A stretch of DNA of 64,000 bases. It comes from Bacteroidota bacterium. GTDB taxonomy: Bacteria; Bacteroidota; Bacteroidia; Bacteroidales; JAGONC01. The notes beneath the pieces were generated by a model. That model saw nothing but the letters and a program-made list of their open reading frames with translations, did not search any database and was not told where the DNA came from. The stretch lies in contig JAPLDP010000035.1 of NCBI GenBank assembly GCA_026391695.1, forward strand, positions 16,138-80,137, written 5' to 3'. The position numbers and the translations under genes are program-made. Of the stretch, positions 1 through 8,999 are shown piece by piece (the stretch's first letter is position 1; each line of letters opens with the position of its first letter).

Positions 1-1688
1 TCAACAGTATTGTATACCCATACGCTGACTTTTATTAATTTCACATCACCTGACAGGATATCTGCACACGAAGAAGAAAATGTCGGACCATAAAGTACTG
101 CCGAATCAAAAGCAAAGCTGAATTTTCCATCATGGACGGGGCTTGTCACAATTCTCGCTGTATCTTCACCCCAGTCACCCGGATGTTCAAAACCATATGT
201 CACCCTGAAAGCCGGTTTAACCCGGGCCATTGTGTCGGGTGAAGGATGCCTGCCGTAGAGTGAAATAGCGGAAAGTCCACCGTAATCGATTTCTTTGATA
301 AGGTAAGGATATTTCAGCAGGATAATATCACCGATTTCCAATGGAGCAGGTTTTGTCCATGCATAGAGAAAATAGGGCATAGACGATTTCGCGACAATAT
401 GCTTTAACTCTAATAAATCTTTTCCTCCGCGATTATCATACTGAACAAACTTTGCCGAAGAATTATACTGTTTGAGATAATATTCGATGTACCATGGATT
501 ATTGACGCTTATAGCCTTTGTGATACTATCACCTCCATACTGTTTATCCCAAAGGGCAATTTTTTCAGCAATACCCCGGAATTCTCCAAAATGCTGCTTA
601 TGATAATAATCCTTTTCAATGACAGTACTAAAAATTCCAGCCACTGCCCATAGCAGTAACAGGGATCCTTTTAATCTATCGAAAGGCTCTCTGAAAAAAG
701 AAAAGAGAAACATGACCAGAAAAGGAAAAGAAAAGAGGAGGACAGAGTCCTGCAGTACCGGATTGACAAGATGTGAGTAAGTAAAACCAACAAGAAAGGG
801 CAGAAAAAACCAGATCAGGCAGATGGTTTGGAATCTATTCAGGGTGATCCGTTTTGCATCTCTGACGATGCTAAGGATAATAAGAATCAATAAGAGTCCG
901 ATGAGAATGAAAGATCCGTTAAAAGTGAAGCAGAGGTGTTCAGCCAACCAGCCCAAACCAGGTTTGCCCAGCCATAATCCTACACCTCCGATACTCAGGT
1001 GGTTGAGAGTGATGGGGATATGTGGAATGAAAAGCAACAGGCTTATGGCAGTTCCTGAGATATAGAACTTATAATTGTCTTTTGAGAGAAAGGACAGACC
1101 AGTTATACCTGCAATTACAACAAACAGAAAACTGAAATAATGATCATACAGGCAAAGGGACATTGAAAGTGCCAAGGCTGCAGCATTCCATATCTTCCAG
1201 CGGGCAGATTGCCCTGGACTGTCAAAAAGCAAACGTGTCCAGAAATAGACCATAATAAGTACGAAGAGCAGGCCTGTGACATAAGGACGGGCGATCTGGC
1301 TATAAAGCAGAGGAAACTGAAGCACGGCAATAGTTGTGGCAGAGAAGAATCCTGTCACCTTGTTGAACCACCGCGATGCCACGAGCCATGTGAAGAATAC
1401 AGCAAGTACGCCAGCGATAACAAATGGCAACCGGACTATGGTTTCAGAATTACCTGCAAGCCTGACCCAATAATAAAGGAAAACCTGAATGCCTCCAGGA
1501 TGTCCGTCCACATAAAATCCATCCCTGACAAGTTCACTAAAAGTATCAAAACGTGTACGGAAGAGGGCGCTCAATTCATCATTGGAGAATGAAAAACTAT
1601 CAAAATTCCAGAAGCGGAGTGAGGAGGCGATGATCAGAATGATGACCAGAATAAGGTTATCCGTATTTTTCAGCGCCGGTCTAAGCAT
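1..1688 (-). CDS. ArnT/PMT-like membrane glycosyltransferase (3' end outside window)
   Basis: This frame is open from an ATG at 1688 to the window edge with no stop (about 562 codons), so the protein is C-terminally incomplete here. The N-terminus is a hydrophobic helix followed by a short loop with SNDELS, which resembles the acidic motif of the first extracytoplasmic loop of GT-C fold enzymes that use polyprenyl-phosphate sugars. HPGGIQVFLYYW and many further hydrophobic segments follow, and a soluble, less hydrophobic tail occupies about 1-600. It probably transfers a sugar to a lipid, glycan or protein on the periplasmic side; donor and acceptor cannot be read. Its start overlaps the last 8 bases of rlmB, which suggests translational coupling. 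The family assignment is by resemblance only. Confidence 0.72.
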   Translation of the reverse strand, partial: MLRPALKNTDNLILVIILIIASSLRFWNFDSFSFSNDELSALFRTRFDTFSELVRDGFYVDGHPGGIQVFLYYWVRLAGNSETIVRLPFVIAGVLAVFFTWLVASRWFNKVTGFFSATTIAVLQFPLLYSQIARPYVTGLLFVLIMVYFWTRLLFDSPGQSARWKIWNAAALALSMSLCLYDHYFSFLFVVIAGITGLSFLSKDNYKFYISGTAISLLLFIPHIPITLNHLSIGGVGLWLGKPGLGWLAEHLCFTFNGSFILIGLLLILIILSIVRDAKRITLNRFQTICLIWFFLPFLVGFTYSHLVNPVLQDSVLLFSFPFLVMFLFSFFREPFDRLKGSLLLLWAVAGIFSTVIEKDYYHKQHFGEFRGIAEKIALWDKQYGGDSITKAISVNNPWYIEYYLKQYNSSAKFVQYDNRGGKDLLELKHIVAKSSMPYFLYAWTKPAPLEIGDIILLKYPYLIKEIDYGGLSAISLYGRHPSPDTMARVKPAFRVTYGFEHPGDWGEDTARIVTSPVHDGKFSFAFDSAVLYGPTFSSSCADILSGDVKLIKVSVWVYNTV

Positions 1689-2424
1689 GAAGGGTACGTT
1701 GTTTTACAGCTTCATACATGATAATCCCGGCAGCAACAGATACATTGAGAGATTCTATTTCACCGAACAGCGGTATTTTAACTTTCTTATCAGCAAGCCG
1801 GAGAAAATCTTCTGAAATACCATCACTTTCAGAACCCAGAATAATGGCTGTAGGATTGGAATAATCCGGTTCATGATAAAAGAGGTCTGATTTTTCGGTG
1901 CCAGCGATGATCTGAACTCCGCTGTTTCTAAGAAACAGAATGGTCTTATACAAATCCCTGCTCCGGCATACAGGAATTTTATATAGAGCGCCAGCAGAGG
2001 TTTTAATAGCATCGGCATGTATAAGAGCAGAACCCTTAGATGGGATGACAATGGCATGTACGCCAGCACATTCAGCTGTCCGGACGATGGCGCCGAAGTT
2101 TCTCACATCGGTAATCCTGTCAAGGATCAGCAACAAAGGTGTCTGACCCTGTTCATAAATTAAGGGTATAAGGTTTTCGACAGATTGATAAATGATGGGA
2201 GAAATATAAGCGACAACACCCTGATGATTTTTTGATGTGAGCCGGTTCAATTTTGAAATCGGCACAGGTTGGAATGGTATGGCCATTTTTCTCGCCAATG
2301 AAATGAGCTTAAAATAGAGTTCCCCCCTGAGTCCGGACTGGATAAAGAGTTTCTCAATTTCCTGACCGGAATTTATTGCCTCAATGACAGGCCTGAGACC
2401 GTAAATTATGTTTTCCTTGTTCAT
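1681..2424 (-). CDS. rlmB: 23S rRNA (guanosine-2'-O-)-methyltransferase RlmB, TrmH/SpoU family
   Basis: 247 residues, the normal RlmB length. Residues 1-75 form the substrate-binding domain (IIYGLRPVIEAI at the start) and the rest is the SPOUT knot. The three SpoU motifs are visible: DVRNFGAIVRTAE near 106-118, ILGSESDGIS at 195-204 and IPLFGEIESLNVSVAAG near 217-233, which build the trefoil knot and the S-adenosylmethionine pocket. The family methylates the 2'-OH of G2251 in the peptidyl-transferase loop of 23S rRNA; a tRNA target (TrmH) is less likely given the N-terminal domain. The gene lies 9 bases downstream of the GWxTD gene and overlaps the next gene by 8 bases, so it is probably co-transcribed with both. 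Confidence 0.93.
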   Translation of the reverse strand: MNKENIIYGLRPVIEAINSGQEIEKLFIQSGLRGELYFKLISLARKMAIPFQPVPISKLNRLTSKNHQGVVAYISPIIYQSVENLIPLIYEQGQTPLLLILDRITDVRNFGAIVRTAECAGVHAIVIPSKGSALIHADAIKTSAGALYKIPVCRSRDLYKTILFLRNSGVQIIAGTEKSDLFYHEPDYSNPTAIILGSESDGISEDFLRLADKKVKIPLFGEIESLNVSVAAGIIMYEAVKQRTLHA

Positions 2425-2433
2425 TTAATTTCT

Positions 2434-3681
2434 TTAGCGTCGCCAGTTATTTACCGCCATATACCAGGCTTCCTTATAGTTTTCGGATTTTTCAATCATA
2501 TAGTCATTTCCGGTAAAGGGGTTATCGACTTTGACAAAGATAAAAGTAATTGACATAAAATTACCCTCCTCGCCATAGATCCATTTCTCAATGTCAGTAT
2601 AACGATAGACGATATTGGGTGACCCAAAGATGATATAAATTATACCTCTGTCGGTTCTCCACCCTTCCTGATAGGAAGAAAAGAAATGGTTAGCTTCTTC
2701 CACACGGGAATAATATCTTTGTATCATGATCCTGGCCCGGTCAGTATCGGAATACATGCTGATCCAGAAGCTATCAACAGCTACTTTAGTGTTTGGATTT
2801 TTCCGGAGGATATCATATTCTTTTTTTGTCGTAATGTAACGCAGGGGTTCCATCATTTGCACCGGGTCAATGACATCAGGGAATCCATCATAAAAACGAA
2901 AGAGAGTCAAGCCTTCACGGCTCAGAGTATCGAGTTGAAAATGGTAAAATGCCTCTTTTGTGAGATTAATGATTGGGGTTTCACCATTCACTAATGGTAT
3001 GCTGAAGGCACTGTCGCAGCCATAGGAAAAATTGGTCACATCATCTGTCAGGAATGGCGGTAAAGAAACCGGAAATTCCCTGAAATAGCACCTTACATGA
3101 AGTCGAGTGGCATCAGAAGTGTTACATTTTATTGTGAAATACTGATTTTCACTTAAATAATTCTCAAAAATCACTTTACCTTCCTCATCCAGTACAAGAT
3201 AGTTCTGTTGTGAATTACTTGACATTTTATGCAGTTCGATCAGCGAGCCGAAAGCCAGTTTGGAATTCACATCTGTTAATGTGATATGTAAGATAAAGTC
3301 ATCGGGATAAACGGTTTTCACTTCAAAATCCGAACAGAAGATCGTTTCTGTTCCAAAACCAAGGGAATCGGTATGACAGAAGGAACCGCTATCTATCAAC
3401 ATATTATTTTTGAATGAGTTGAACAATTCATAACTGATTTTGAATTCTATTTTTGGGACACTGCCAACGTTCATTTTCCTATAGGTCAGTCCCGACAAAT
3501 TTAATCTGTAATATAACCTGCTTTTGAAATCAGAGAGATGAAAAGGTATATATTCAATTTGTGCGAAATTATTTTCACTTTTATACAGAGAAGCCAGGTT
3601 TGTGATACCTAACTTGTTGATGGTGAGACAACCTGCAAGAGTCAGGGCGACAAGGCAAAAAAACGGGATCTTTTTTTTCAT
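2434..3681 (-). CDS. GWxTD domain-containing lipoprotein
   Basis: 415 residues with a lipoprotein signal peptide: KKK, a hydrophobic stretch, then lipobox LAGC with Cys18. The C-terminal GWxTD motif appears as GWRTDRGIIYIIFG near residue 340, followed by aromatic-rich sequence typical of this Bacteroidota/Acidobacteriota domain. The middle is beta-rich and has no recognised catalytic residues. The function of the family is not established; it is probably an outer-membrane or periplasmic lipoprotein. The start ATG overlaps the rmuC stop in an ATGA arrangement (4 bases), and rlmB follows after 9 bases, which places it in a tight operon rmuC-GWxTD-rlmB. Confidence 0.85.
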   Translation of the reverse strand: MKKKIPFFCLVALTLAGCLTINKLGITNLASLYKSENNFAQIEYIPFHLSDFKSRLYYRLNLSGLTYRKMNVGSVPKIEFKISYELFNSFKNNMLIDSGSFCHTDSLGFGTETIFCSDFEVKTVYPDDFILHITLTDVNSKLAFGSLIELHKMSSNSQQNYLVLDEEGKVIFENYLSENQYFTIKCNTSDATRLHVRCYFREFPVSLPPFLTDDVTNFSYGCDSAFSIPLVNGETPIINLTKEAFYHFQLDTLSREGLTLFRFYDGFPDVIDPVQMMEPLRYITTKKEYDILRKNPNTKVAVDSFWISMYSDTDRARIMIQRYYSRVEEANHFFSSYQEGWRTDRGIIYIIFGSPNIVYRYTDIEKWIYGEEGNFMSITFIFVKVDNPFTGNDYMIEKSENYKEAWYMAVNNWRR

Positions 3682-5021
3682 TCTTCAATTTCACTGAGGA
3701 TACTGTCCTCCTCTGCCGGCAGGTTGCCGGACAGATGTTTAGTAGTTTTCGCACCGAGTTCTTTCAGTTTCTGAGCCCGGTTAACGATGTTGCCTTTTCC
3801 CGAGAACAATTTTTTCTTTGCTTCCTCAAATGTACCTGATACTGTATTAATCTGGTTACCGAGCCGTTTCATATCCTCAATAAATGAAACGAATTTATCA
3901 TACAGGGCTCCGCCCTGTTGAGCTATTTCGAGGGCATTCTGGGTTTGTTTTTCCTGCCGCCAGATGGATTCCACGGTTTTAAGAGTGGCAAGAAGGGTGG
4001 TAGGACTGACAATGACAATTTTTTTCTCCCATGCGAAGTTAAACAATCCATTATCGGCCTCAATGGCAGCACTGAATGCCGATTCCATCGGCAGAAACAG
4101 CAGAATGAAATCGGGTGTAATAAAGAAATCGGTACTTTGGTAATTCTTATCACTCAACAATTTAACATGATTTCTGATGGAATCGACATGCTGCCGGATG
4201 AATTTTTCTTTTTCCTCCGGGATTTCGGAATTGACAGAGGCTTCATAAGCGAGAAGGGATACCTTAGAATCAATAATCAGGTGTTTTTTCTCTGGCAGGT
4301 GAATGATCACATCAGGCCGGATCAGTTCACCTTCCTGTGTTCTGGCCGACACCTGCACTTCATACTCTTCCCCCTTCCGCAGTCCTGACCGTTCAAGCAC
4401 ATGTTCAAGTACCATTTCTCCCCAGTTACCCATCTTTTTCACATCACCCTTCAGGGCTTTGGTCAGGTTTGTAGCATCATCGCTGATCCGGATATTCAGA
4501 TCATGAAGGTTTTTCAATTCAGCCTTCAGGTCAGTTTGATCCTTAAGACCTTTCTGATAGGTATCCTCGACCTTTTTCTCGAACAACCGGATATTTTCCT
4601 TTAAGGGATTAAGGATCAGTTCAAGGTTGTTACGGTTTTGCTCCGTGAAAGTCTTGGATTTTTCTTCAAAAATCCTGGTAGCCAGGTTCTCAAATTCATC
4701 CTTAAATTTTTTCTGAATATTTTCTATTTCGGTTTTTTGTTCCGCCAATTTTTCCTGCAGGTTCTTATACTCAACTTCCTGGCGAGCAAGGCGGGTTGCC
4801 AGATCCTGTGATTGTGAACGAGCTTCCGTGATCCGGCCATCGAGTGTACTGTTTTCGTTCCGGGTTGTTTCCAGAGAATTCTGAAGTATACCTTTTTCTT
4901 TATCCAGTCCGGCGATGTGCTTTTCAAGATTACGTTTGTCGATGAGGTGAGCACTGCGTAAAATCAGCCAGGCAAATAGGGCTCCGACAGTCAAGCCAAT
5001 GAGGATATATAATAACTGCAT
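3678..5021 (-). CDS. rmuC: DNA recombination protein RmuC homologue
   Basis: 447 residues. A single N-terminal membrane helix (about residues 3-22) is followed by a long charged coiled coil to about residue 130 (EKHIAGLDKEKGILQ, ENIQKKFKDEFENLA). The RmuC core then includes GDVKKMGNWGEMVLEHVLERSGL, RPDVIIHLPEKKHLIIDSKVSL and FILLFLPMESAF; these motifs belong to the restriction-endonuclease-like fold of the family. RmuC limits inversions at short inverted repeats in E. coli. The arrangement suggests an inner-membrane anchored coiled-coil nuclease-like protein. It is the first gene of the rmuC-GWxTD-rlmB group, 31 bases downstream of the radical SAM gene, which may be part of the same transcript. 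Confidence 0.9.
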   Translation of the reverse strand: MQLLYILIGLTVGALFAWLILRSAHLIDKRNLEKHIAGLDKEKGILQNSLETTRNENSTLDGRITEARSQSQDLATRLARQEVEYKNLQEKLAEQKTEIENIQKKFKDEFENLATRIFEEKSKTFTEQNRNNLELILNPLKENIRLFEKKVEDTYQKGLKDQTDLKAELKNLHDLNIRISDDATNLTKALKGDVKKMGNWGEMVLEHVLERSGLRKGEEYEVQVSARTQEGELIRPDVIIHLPEKKHLIIDSKVSLLAYEASVNSEIPEEKEKFIRQHVDSIRNHVKLLSDKNYQSTDFFITPDFILLFLPMESAFSAAIEADNGLFNFAWEKKIVIVSPTTLLATLKTVESIWRQEKQTQNALEIAQQGGALYDKFVSFIEDMKRLGNQINTVSGTFEEAKKKLFSGKGNIVNRAQKLKELGAKTTKHLSGNLPAEEDSILSEIEE

Positions 5022-5052
5022 TGTTTTTTATTTGTAAAAATACTGATTCTTC

Positions 5053-6060
5053 TCATTCCATGATTGCCACTTTATTCCCGCACTTGACACAGTGGCCGGT
5101 TTTATCAAGTCCCGACACAGATGTCCAGTATCCGTCGCGCCTGATGACCGGATTTCCGCACCTATTGCAAGCTGTATCACGGCCAGTAGTGCTGGCTACA
5201 TTACCCAGATACACATAATCCAGGTATCGCATTGCGACAGCATAGAGTTTCTGCAGTGTTGCAAAGGGTGTTCCTTCGATAGTCATTTTATATGTTGGGT
5301 AATACCTCGAAAGATGAAGTATTGTGTCTGCCCCTAGCTCATTGCGTATCCATTTGCACATTTCGCCGAAAACTTTTTCGTCATCGTTCAAGGTAGGGAT
5401 GATCAGATTGGTAATCTCCAGATGCTTTCCTGCCATAGCAATGGATTTCAACGCGTTCCTGACAGGTTCGAGGCGGGAGGCGGTTATTTTCCTGTAAAAA
5501 TCGTTTGTGAAAGCCTTAAGGTCAACACTATAGGCATCTATAACGGGCATGATTTCCTGTAAAGGATTGACATTTATGAAGCCATTTGTAACCATTACAT
5601 TTTTCAACTGCTTTTCTTTCGCCAGTAATGCTATTTCGTTCATGTATTCATACCAGACGATAGGTTCATTATATGTATAAGCGATGCCGATATTATCAGG
5701 ATTTGATGCCGCCATTCGTATGTGGTCAATTGCAGAATAATCCTTAATTTGGGAAAATTCCTCGATACATGATTGGGAAATTTCTGAGTTTTGGCAAAAT
5801 GAACAATGCAGGTTGCAGCCCAGGCTGCCAATGCTGTAAATAGTTCTACCAGGAAAAAAATGATACATGGGCTTCTTCTCAATAGGGTCAAAATGTATGG
5901 CCGATACCATACCATAATTTTCTGAAAAGAGTTTGCCTCCGATATTTTTTCTCACATGGCAGCTTCCGCGTTTACCAGGGTTGATATGGCAATTATGAGG
6001 GCAGAGGATGCATTGGACTGAGTCCTTTTCCAAGTGAGTGTAAAAAGAAGCTTCTTTCAT
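5053..6060 (-). CDS. amrS: AmmeMemoRadiSam-system radical SAM enzyme (AmrS)
   Basis: 335 residues. The radical SAM cluster motif CX3CX2C is at Cys82, Cys86 and Cys89 (GCNLHCSFCQN). An N-terminal Cys set (C17, C20, C24, C34) precedes it in the family pattern CxLCPHxC...GxC. The last 40 residues form a CxxC...CxxC zinc-ribbon-like tail (ACNRCGNP, HCVKCGNK) that also belongs to this family. It was formerly confused with pyruvate formate-lyase activating enzyme. The family usually occurs in genomes with Memo-like and AMMECR1 proteins; neither is a neighbour here. The reaction is unknown. The start ATG at 6060 has no clear Shine-Dalgarno sequence. Confidence 0.9.
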   Translation of the reverse strand: MKEASFYTHLEKDSVQCILCPHNCHINPGKRGSCHVRKNIGGKLFSENYGMVSAIHFDPIEKKPMYHFFPGRTIYSIGSLGCNLHCSFCQNSEISQSCIEEFSQIKDYSAIDHIRMAASNPDNIGIAYTYNEPIVWYEYMNEIALLAKEKQLKNVMVTNGFINVNPLQEIMPVIDAYSVDLKAFTNDFYRKITASRLEPVRNALKSIAMAGKHLEITNLIIPTLNDDEKVFGEMCKWIRNELGADTILHLSRYYPTYKMTIEGTPFATLQKLYAVAMRYLDYVYLGNVASTTGRDTACNRCGNPVIRRDGYWTSVSGLDKTGHCVKCGNKVAIME

Positions 6061-6200
6061 ATACTTTGAGAAATTGACCCTATAAAGTTAATTGAAAGTT
6101 GTATGCCCTTACAATGAATGTTCAGATATCTAAATTCCAAACCTTACTTCGGAATAAATCCCAAGCCAAGAGGGGTCAATGAGTAGTAAAACCGAATGTA

Positions 6201-6860
6201 TCAATGAGTATTCTTTTTTCTCTTGTTGATATGTTTAAAGATGAACCAGGCCAATGCAATAAGGAGTAATCCCAGGACTATAATATCGATGATATGACTA
6301 TACTTCATAAGGAGATTCCATCCTGTTTCTCCCCATTTGAAACCGACATAAGTAAGGAATGAATTCCACAGACCTGCACCGGCGATGGTATAAATTGAAA
6401 ATTTCAGCAGATTCATTTTCCCGAATCCGGCCGGTATAGATATCAAATGTCGCACAACAGGAATAAAACGGCAGAAAAAGATGGTGGCATCCCCATACTT
6501 ATTAAAAAACCGTTCGCTGGTATCCAGATCATGCCTGTTTAAAAGAAAGTATTTACCGAACCTGTCGATGAATGGCCTGCCTCCCCAGCTGCCTATGAAA
6601 TAGGATATCATGGAACCGAAGATACTTCCAAGTGTACTCGCCATAATCACACCCGGGAAGGTGAAGCGGTTTTGCGCGATCAGTAATCCGGCAGGCGGCA
6701 TGACAACTTCACTCGGCACGGGAAATATCATGCTTTCCATTGTCATAAGTATAAAAATACTAAAGTACCCGGCTTGATTATAAAAGTCGATGATATGCCT
6801 GACGAGAAACTCAGTGATGCCCATTACAAAAAATTCATTAGAAAGTGCAAAGATGTACAT
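6201..6860 (-). CDS. DedA-family (VTT domain) membrane protein
   Basis: 219 residues with about five hydrophobic segments. The family hallmarks are present: ESMIFPVPSEVVMPPAGLL near the N-terminus, then GSMISYFIGSWGG, and FFCRFIPVVRHLISIPAGFGKMNLLKF, which holds the conserved F/GRxxPxxR-type motif and the following glycine-rich helix. DedA proteins are linked to membrane phospholipid recycling (undecaprenyl phosphate or phosphatidylethanolamine flipping) and to envelope integrity. The first 12 codons may be untranslated: the ATG at 6824 (MGITEFLV) is a likely alternative start because DedA proteins usually begin just before that helix. It stands alone, 140 bases upstream of amrS on the same strand. 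Confidence 0.88.
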   Translation of the reverse strand: MYIFALSNEFFVMGITEFLVRHIIDFYNQAGYFSIFILMTMESMIFPVPSEVVMPPAGLLIAQNRFTFPGVIMASTLGSIFGSMISYFIGSWGGRPFIDRFGKYFLLNRHDLDTSERFFNKYGDATIFFCRFIPVVRHLISIPAGFGKMNLLKFSIYTIAGAGLWNSFLTYVGFKWGETGWNLLMKYSHIIDIIVLGLLLIALAWFIFKHINKRKKNTH

Positions 6861-7007
6861 TAATTTTCAAATACTCTTGTCATCAGCAGAGCTTTTAAAA
6901 CTTAATTTTTGTCCAGCAACTGAACCATGACATGACAAATTCCCGCCTGATCCATGAAGTGTTATGGATGGTAAATTTATATTATCAGACAATAAGCAGG
7001 ATAAAAA

Positions 7008-7038
7008 TTTGTTATTGTAACAAATTGAGTTAATTTTG
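7008..7038 (+). promoter_or_regulatory. Bacteroidetes-type promoter for the 42-residue lipoprotein
   Basis: TTTG at 7008-7011 and TAATTTTG at 7031-7038 are separated by 19 bases, which matches the TTTG-N19-TAnnTTTG consensus of the Bacteroidetes housekeeping sigma factor. The predicted transcript would start near 7045, about 30 bases before the ATG at 7075. Confidence 0.6.
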
Positions 7039-7074
7039 TTTCCCGATTCCTTCTCACAAAAGATCAGATAAAAT

Positions 7075-7203
7075 ATGAAACGAATTCTTGTCTTTATAGC
7101 CACCGTAATCCTTCTGGCCGTTACGTTATCTTCGTGCAAGACCAGGGAGAAATGCCCTGCTTATGGTGAGTCGCATAAATATCAGGTTGAACAGAGGTAT
7201 TAA
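7075..7203 (+). CDS. 42-residue lipoprotein, small CPAYG-type protein
   Basis: A short gene: ATG at 7075, TAA at 7201-7203, 42 codons. The peptide begins MKRILVFIATVILL, a clear signal peptide, and continues VTLSSCKTREKC; LSSC is a lipobox with the acylated Cys at position 22. The remaining 20 residues (KCPAYGESHKYQ...) are hydrophilic. I recall similar tiny CPAYG-containing lipoproteins in other Bacteroidota, but no function is known to me. Support comes from the lipobox, an exact promoter match 37 bases upstream and position in an otherwise empty gap. It is likely an envelope lipoprotein. Confidence 0.68.
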   Translation: MKRILVFIATVILLAVTLSSCKTREKCPAYGESHKYQVEQRY

Positions 7204-7249
7204 AGGTGCATTATCCTGTTTCATTTCCATGAAACAAAATCATGGTATT

Positions 7250-7280
7250 TTTGTTATTTCTTGAGAATTCATTATCTTTG
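7250..7280 (+). promoter_or_regulatory. Bacteroidetes-type promoter for the gene at 7308
   Basis: TTTG at 7250-7253 and TATCTTTG at 7273-7280 are 19 bases apart, an exact consensus match. The -7 box lies 27 bases before the ATG at 7308. Confidence 0.65.
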
Positions 7281-7307
7281 ATGCAATAACTTTCTTTCCC
7301 TGATGCC

Positions 7308-8090
7308 ATGCGATTTTGGATTTATATACTGCTAGGCATAATCCTGATGACAGGGGTACGACCTGATTGTCGTGCTCAGTCATATGATGAGGAAGACATA
7401 GAGAATTTCAGCGACAGTGTTTTGCTAACCAAGGAGATGAGCGGAGGATTTATTTTACATTCAATGGGTTGGGGCATCGAATTCCGTAAAGGGAAAAATC
7501 TAAGTGCACGAAAAATGCTGCAGATGGAATTTGATTTCACAGAGATGAAATCCCCAAAAGAAATCAGGGTGATAAATCCATACTTTACCAATGCCAAAAG
7601 TTATATTTATGGAAAACTAAACAATGTTTTCCTCATCCGTGGTGGTTTTGGCCTGCATAACCTTCTGAACAGTAAGCCTTACTGGGGAGGTGTAGAACTA
7701 AGGTATTTCTTTTCCGGTGGTGCTTCGCTGGGGTTGGCAAAGCCCGTATATCTCAATATTATAAATCTTGTCTCCATATCGCAGTACTATTTTGAATATG
7801 AACTGTCAACGGAAAAATATGATCCGGACAAGCACTTCCGTGATAACATATACGGCCGGGCAGCTTTTTTAAAAGGTTTTAATCAGATGGCTTTTTATCC
7901 GGGCATCTATGGAAAATTTGGATTTACATTTGATTTCGGACCTTATGATGCCATCGTAAAGAAACTTGAAGCAGGGGTTACCATAGATTTCTTCCCTATA
8001 CCCATACCTATGATGGCATATAATGACCCGGAATATTATTTCCTGACCATTTATTTAGGCATTAATTTCGGAAAGCGTTTTAACAGATAG
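7308..8090 (+). CDS. Hypothetical exported outer-membrane beta-barrel-like protein
   Basis: 260 residues. A signal peptide (WIYILLGIILMTGV, cleavage probably after CRAQ at about residue 24) precedes an acidic stretch. The body has alternating hydrophobic and aromatic residues with many Gly and Tyr, such as GKLNNVFLIRGGFGLHNLL, GGVELRYFFSGGASLGLA and the final LTIYLGINFGKRFNR; these look like short amphipathic strands of an outer-membrane barrel of the porin-like Bacteroidota type. No enzyme motif is visible and no family name can be given. It is transcribed alone from its own promoter and converges with the LutA-like gene. Confidence 0.78.
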   Translation: MRFWIYILLGIILMTGVRPDCRAQSYDEEDIENFSDSVLLTKEMSGGFILHSMGWGIEFRKGKNLSARKMLQMEFDFTEMKSPKEIRVINPYFTNAKSYIYGKLNNVFLIRGGFGLHNLLNSKPYWGGVELRYFFSGGASLGLAKPVYLNIINLVSISQYYFEYELSTEKYDPDKHFRDNIYGRAAFLKGFNQMAFYPGIYGKFGFTFDFGPYDAIVKKLEAGVTIDFFPIPIPMMAYNDPEYYFLTIYLGINFGKRFNR

Positions 8091-8129
8091 GCTAAACTTA
8101 CTATCATTGACTGCCTATTGTCAAGTGTT

Positions 8130-8849
8130 TTACCATCCTGATGCCAGAACATCAGCTATGTGAAGCACCTTGATGGGCAGGTTATTTCTGCGGATATATC
8201 CTTCCTGATGCATGAGGCAGGAGGAATCGGTAGAAATAATATATTCAGCTCCAGTTTCAAGTGCATTAGTGACCTTTTGTTCAGCCATTGCTGATGCGAT
8301 GGCCTGATACTTGACGGAAAAGGTGCCACCGAAACCGCAACAAACATCTGTGTCCCTCATTTCTCTCAGTTCAAGACCCCTGACCTGCTGCAACAGAATT
8401 CTTGGCTCTTCCTTAATACCATACTCCCTCAATGCCGAACAAGAATCATGGTATGTGACAACGGATTCAAATGTGGCGCCGACATCTTGTATATCGAGGA
8501 CATTAACGATGAAATCGGTGAATTCAAAGATATTTTCCTTCAGTTTTTTGTATTCGATATGGAGGGCTGAATTATAAAACAGCTTATCGAAATAATTCCT
8601 GACGTATCCGACGCAGGAGGCAGAGGGCCCAACCACATAACGGTTATTGGGGAAATCTTTAATAAACTTCTCTCCCACAGTTTTGGCTTCATCCCAAAAT
8701 CCGTTGTTGAAGGCCATTTGCCCGCAGCATGTCTGATTATCGTTATAGTGCACTTTCACGCCCAGCTTCTCCAGCACCTTTACCATATTCATACCCGTTG
8801 AGGGATAGATCTGATCAATAAAACATGGAATAAATATATCGACTTCCAT
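8130..8849 (-). CDS. (Fe-S)-binding CCG-domain protein, LutA/GlcF-like
   Basis: 239 residues from the ATG at 8849 (MEVDIFIPCFIDQIYP), which fits the LutA family length; a longer open frame to 8963 adds residues without similarity, and a promoter-like box at 8879-8886 lies inside it. Two CCG modules are present: NQTCCGQMAFNNG preceded by PCFIDQIYP, and DVCCGFGGTFSVKY preceded by YHDSCSALREYG. These bind an unusual Fe-S cluster or serve as the quinone-side subunit in lactate and glycolate oxidation complexes. LutB and LutC partners are not adjacent, so the exact substrate is open. It is convergent with the barrel gene and downstream of aroA by 150 bases. Confidence 0.85.
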   Translation of the reverse strand: MEVDIFIPCFIDQIYPSTGMNMVKVLEKLGVKVHYNDNQTCCGQMAFNNGFWDEAKTVGEKFIKDFPNNRYVVGPSASCVGYVRNYFDKLFYNSALHIEYKKLKENIFEFTDFIVNVLDIQDVGATFESVVTYHDSCSALREYGIKEEPRILLQQVRGLELREMRDTDVCCGFGGTFSVKYQAIASAMAEQKVTNALETGAEYIISTDSSCLMHQEGYIRRNNLPIKVLHIADVLASGW

Positions 8850-8878
8850 AAGCAAGCAAATAAGTAACATCTGCGATC

Positions 8879-8886
8879 CAAAAGTA
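8879..8886 (-). promoter_or_regulatory. Putative -7 box upstream of the LutA-like gene
   Basis: On the minus strand this reads TACTTTTG, matching TAnnTTTG, 29 bases before the chosen ATG. No exact -33 TTTG is visible at the right distance. It supports the shorter start at 8849. Confidence 0.4.
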
Positions 8887-8999
8887 CGATTAATATTTGA
8901 TAATTTGAAAACCGGAATACAGATAAATATTTGCGGGCATTGAAACGGTAAGTATATGGACACAATTAAATAAAAGGGAATGAGAAAACGGATAAATAC

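Noticed and set aside
3918..4388. 156-codon plus-strand frame opposite rmuC
   Set aside because: It is a shadow of the well-supported rmuC frame and shows no motif of its own.
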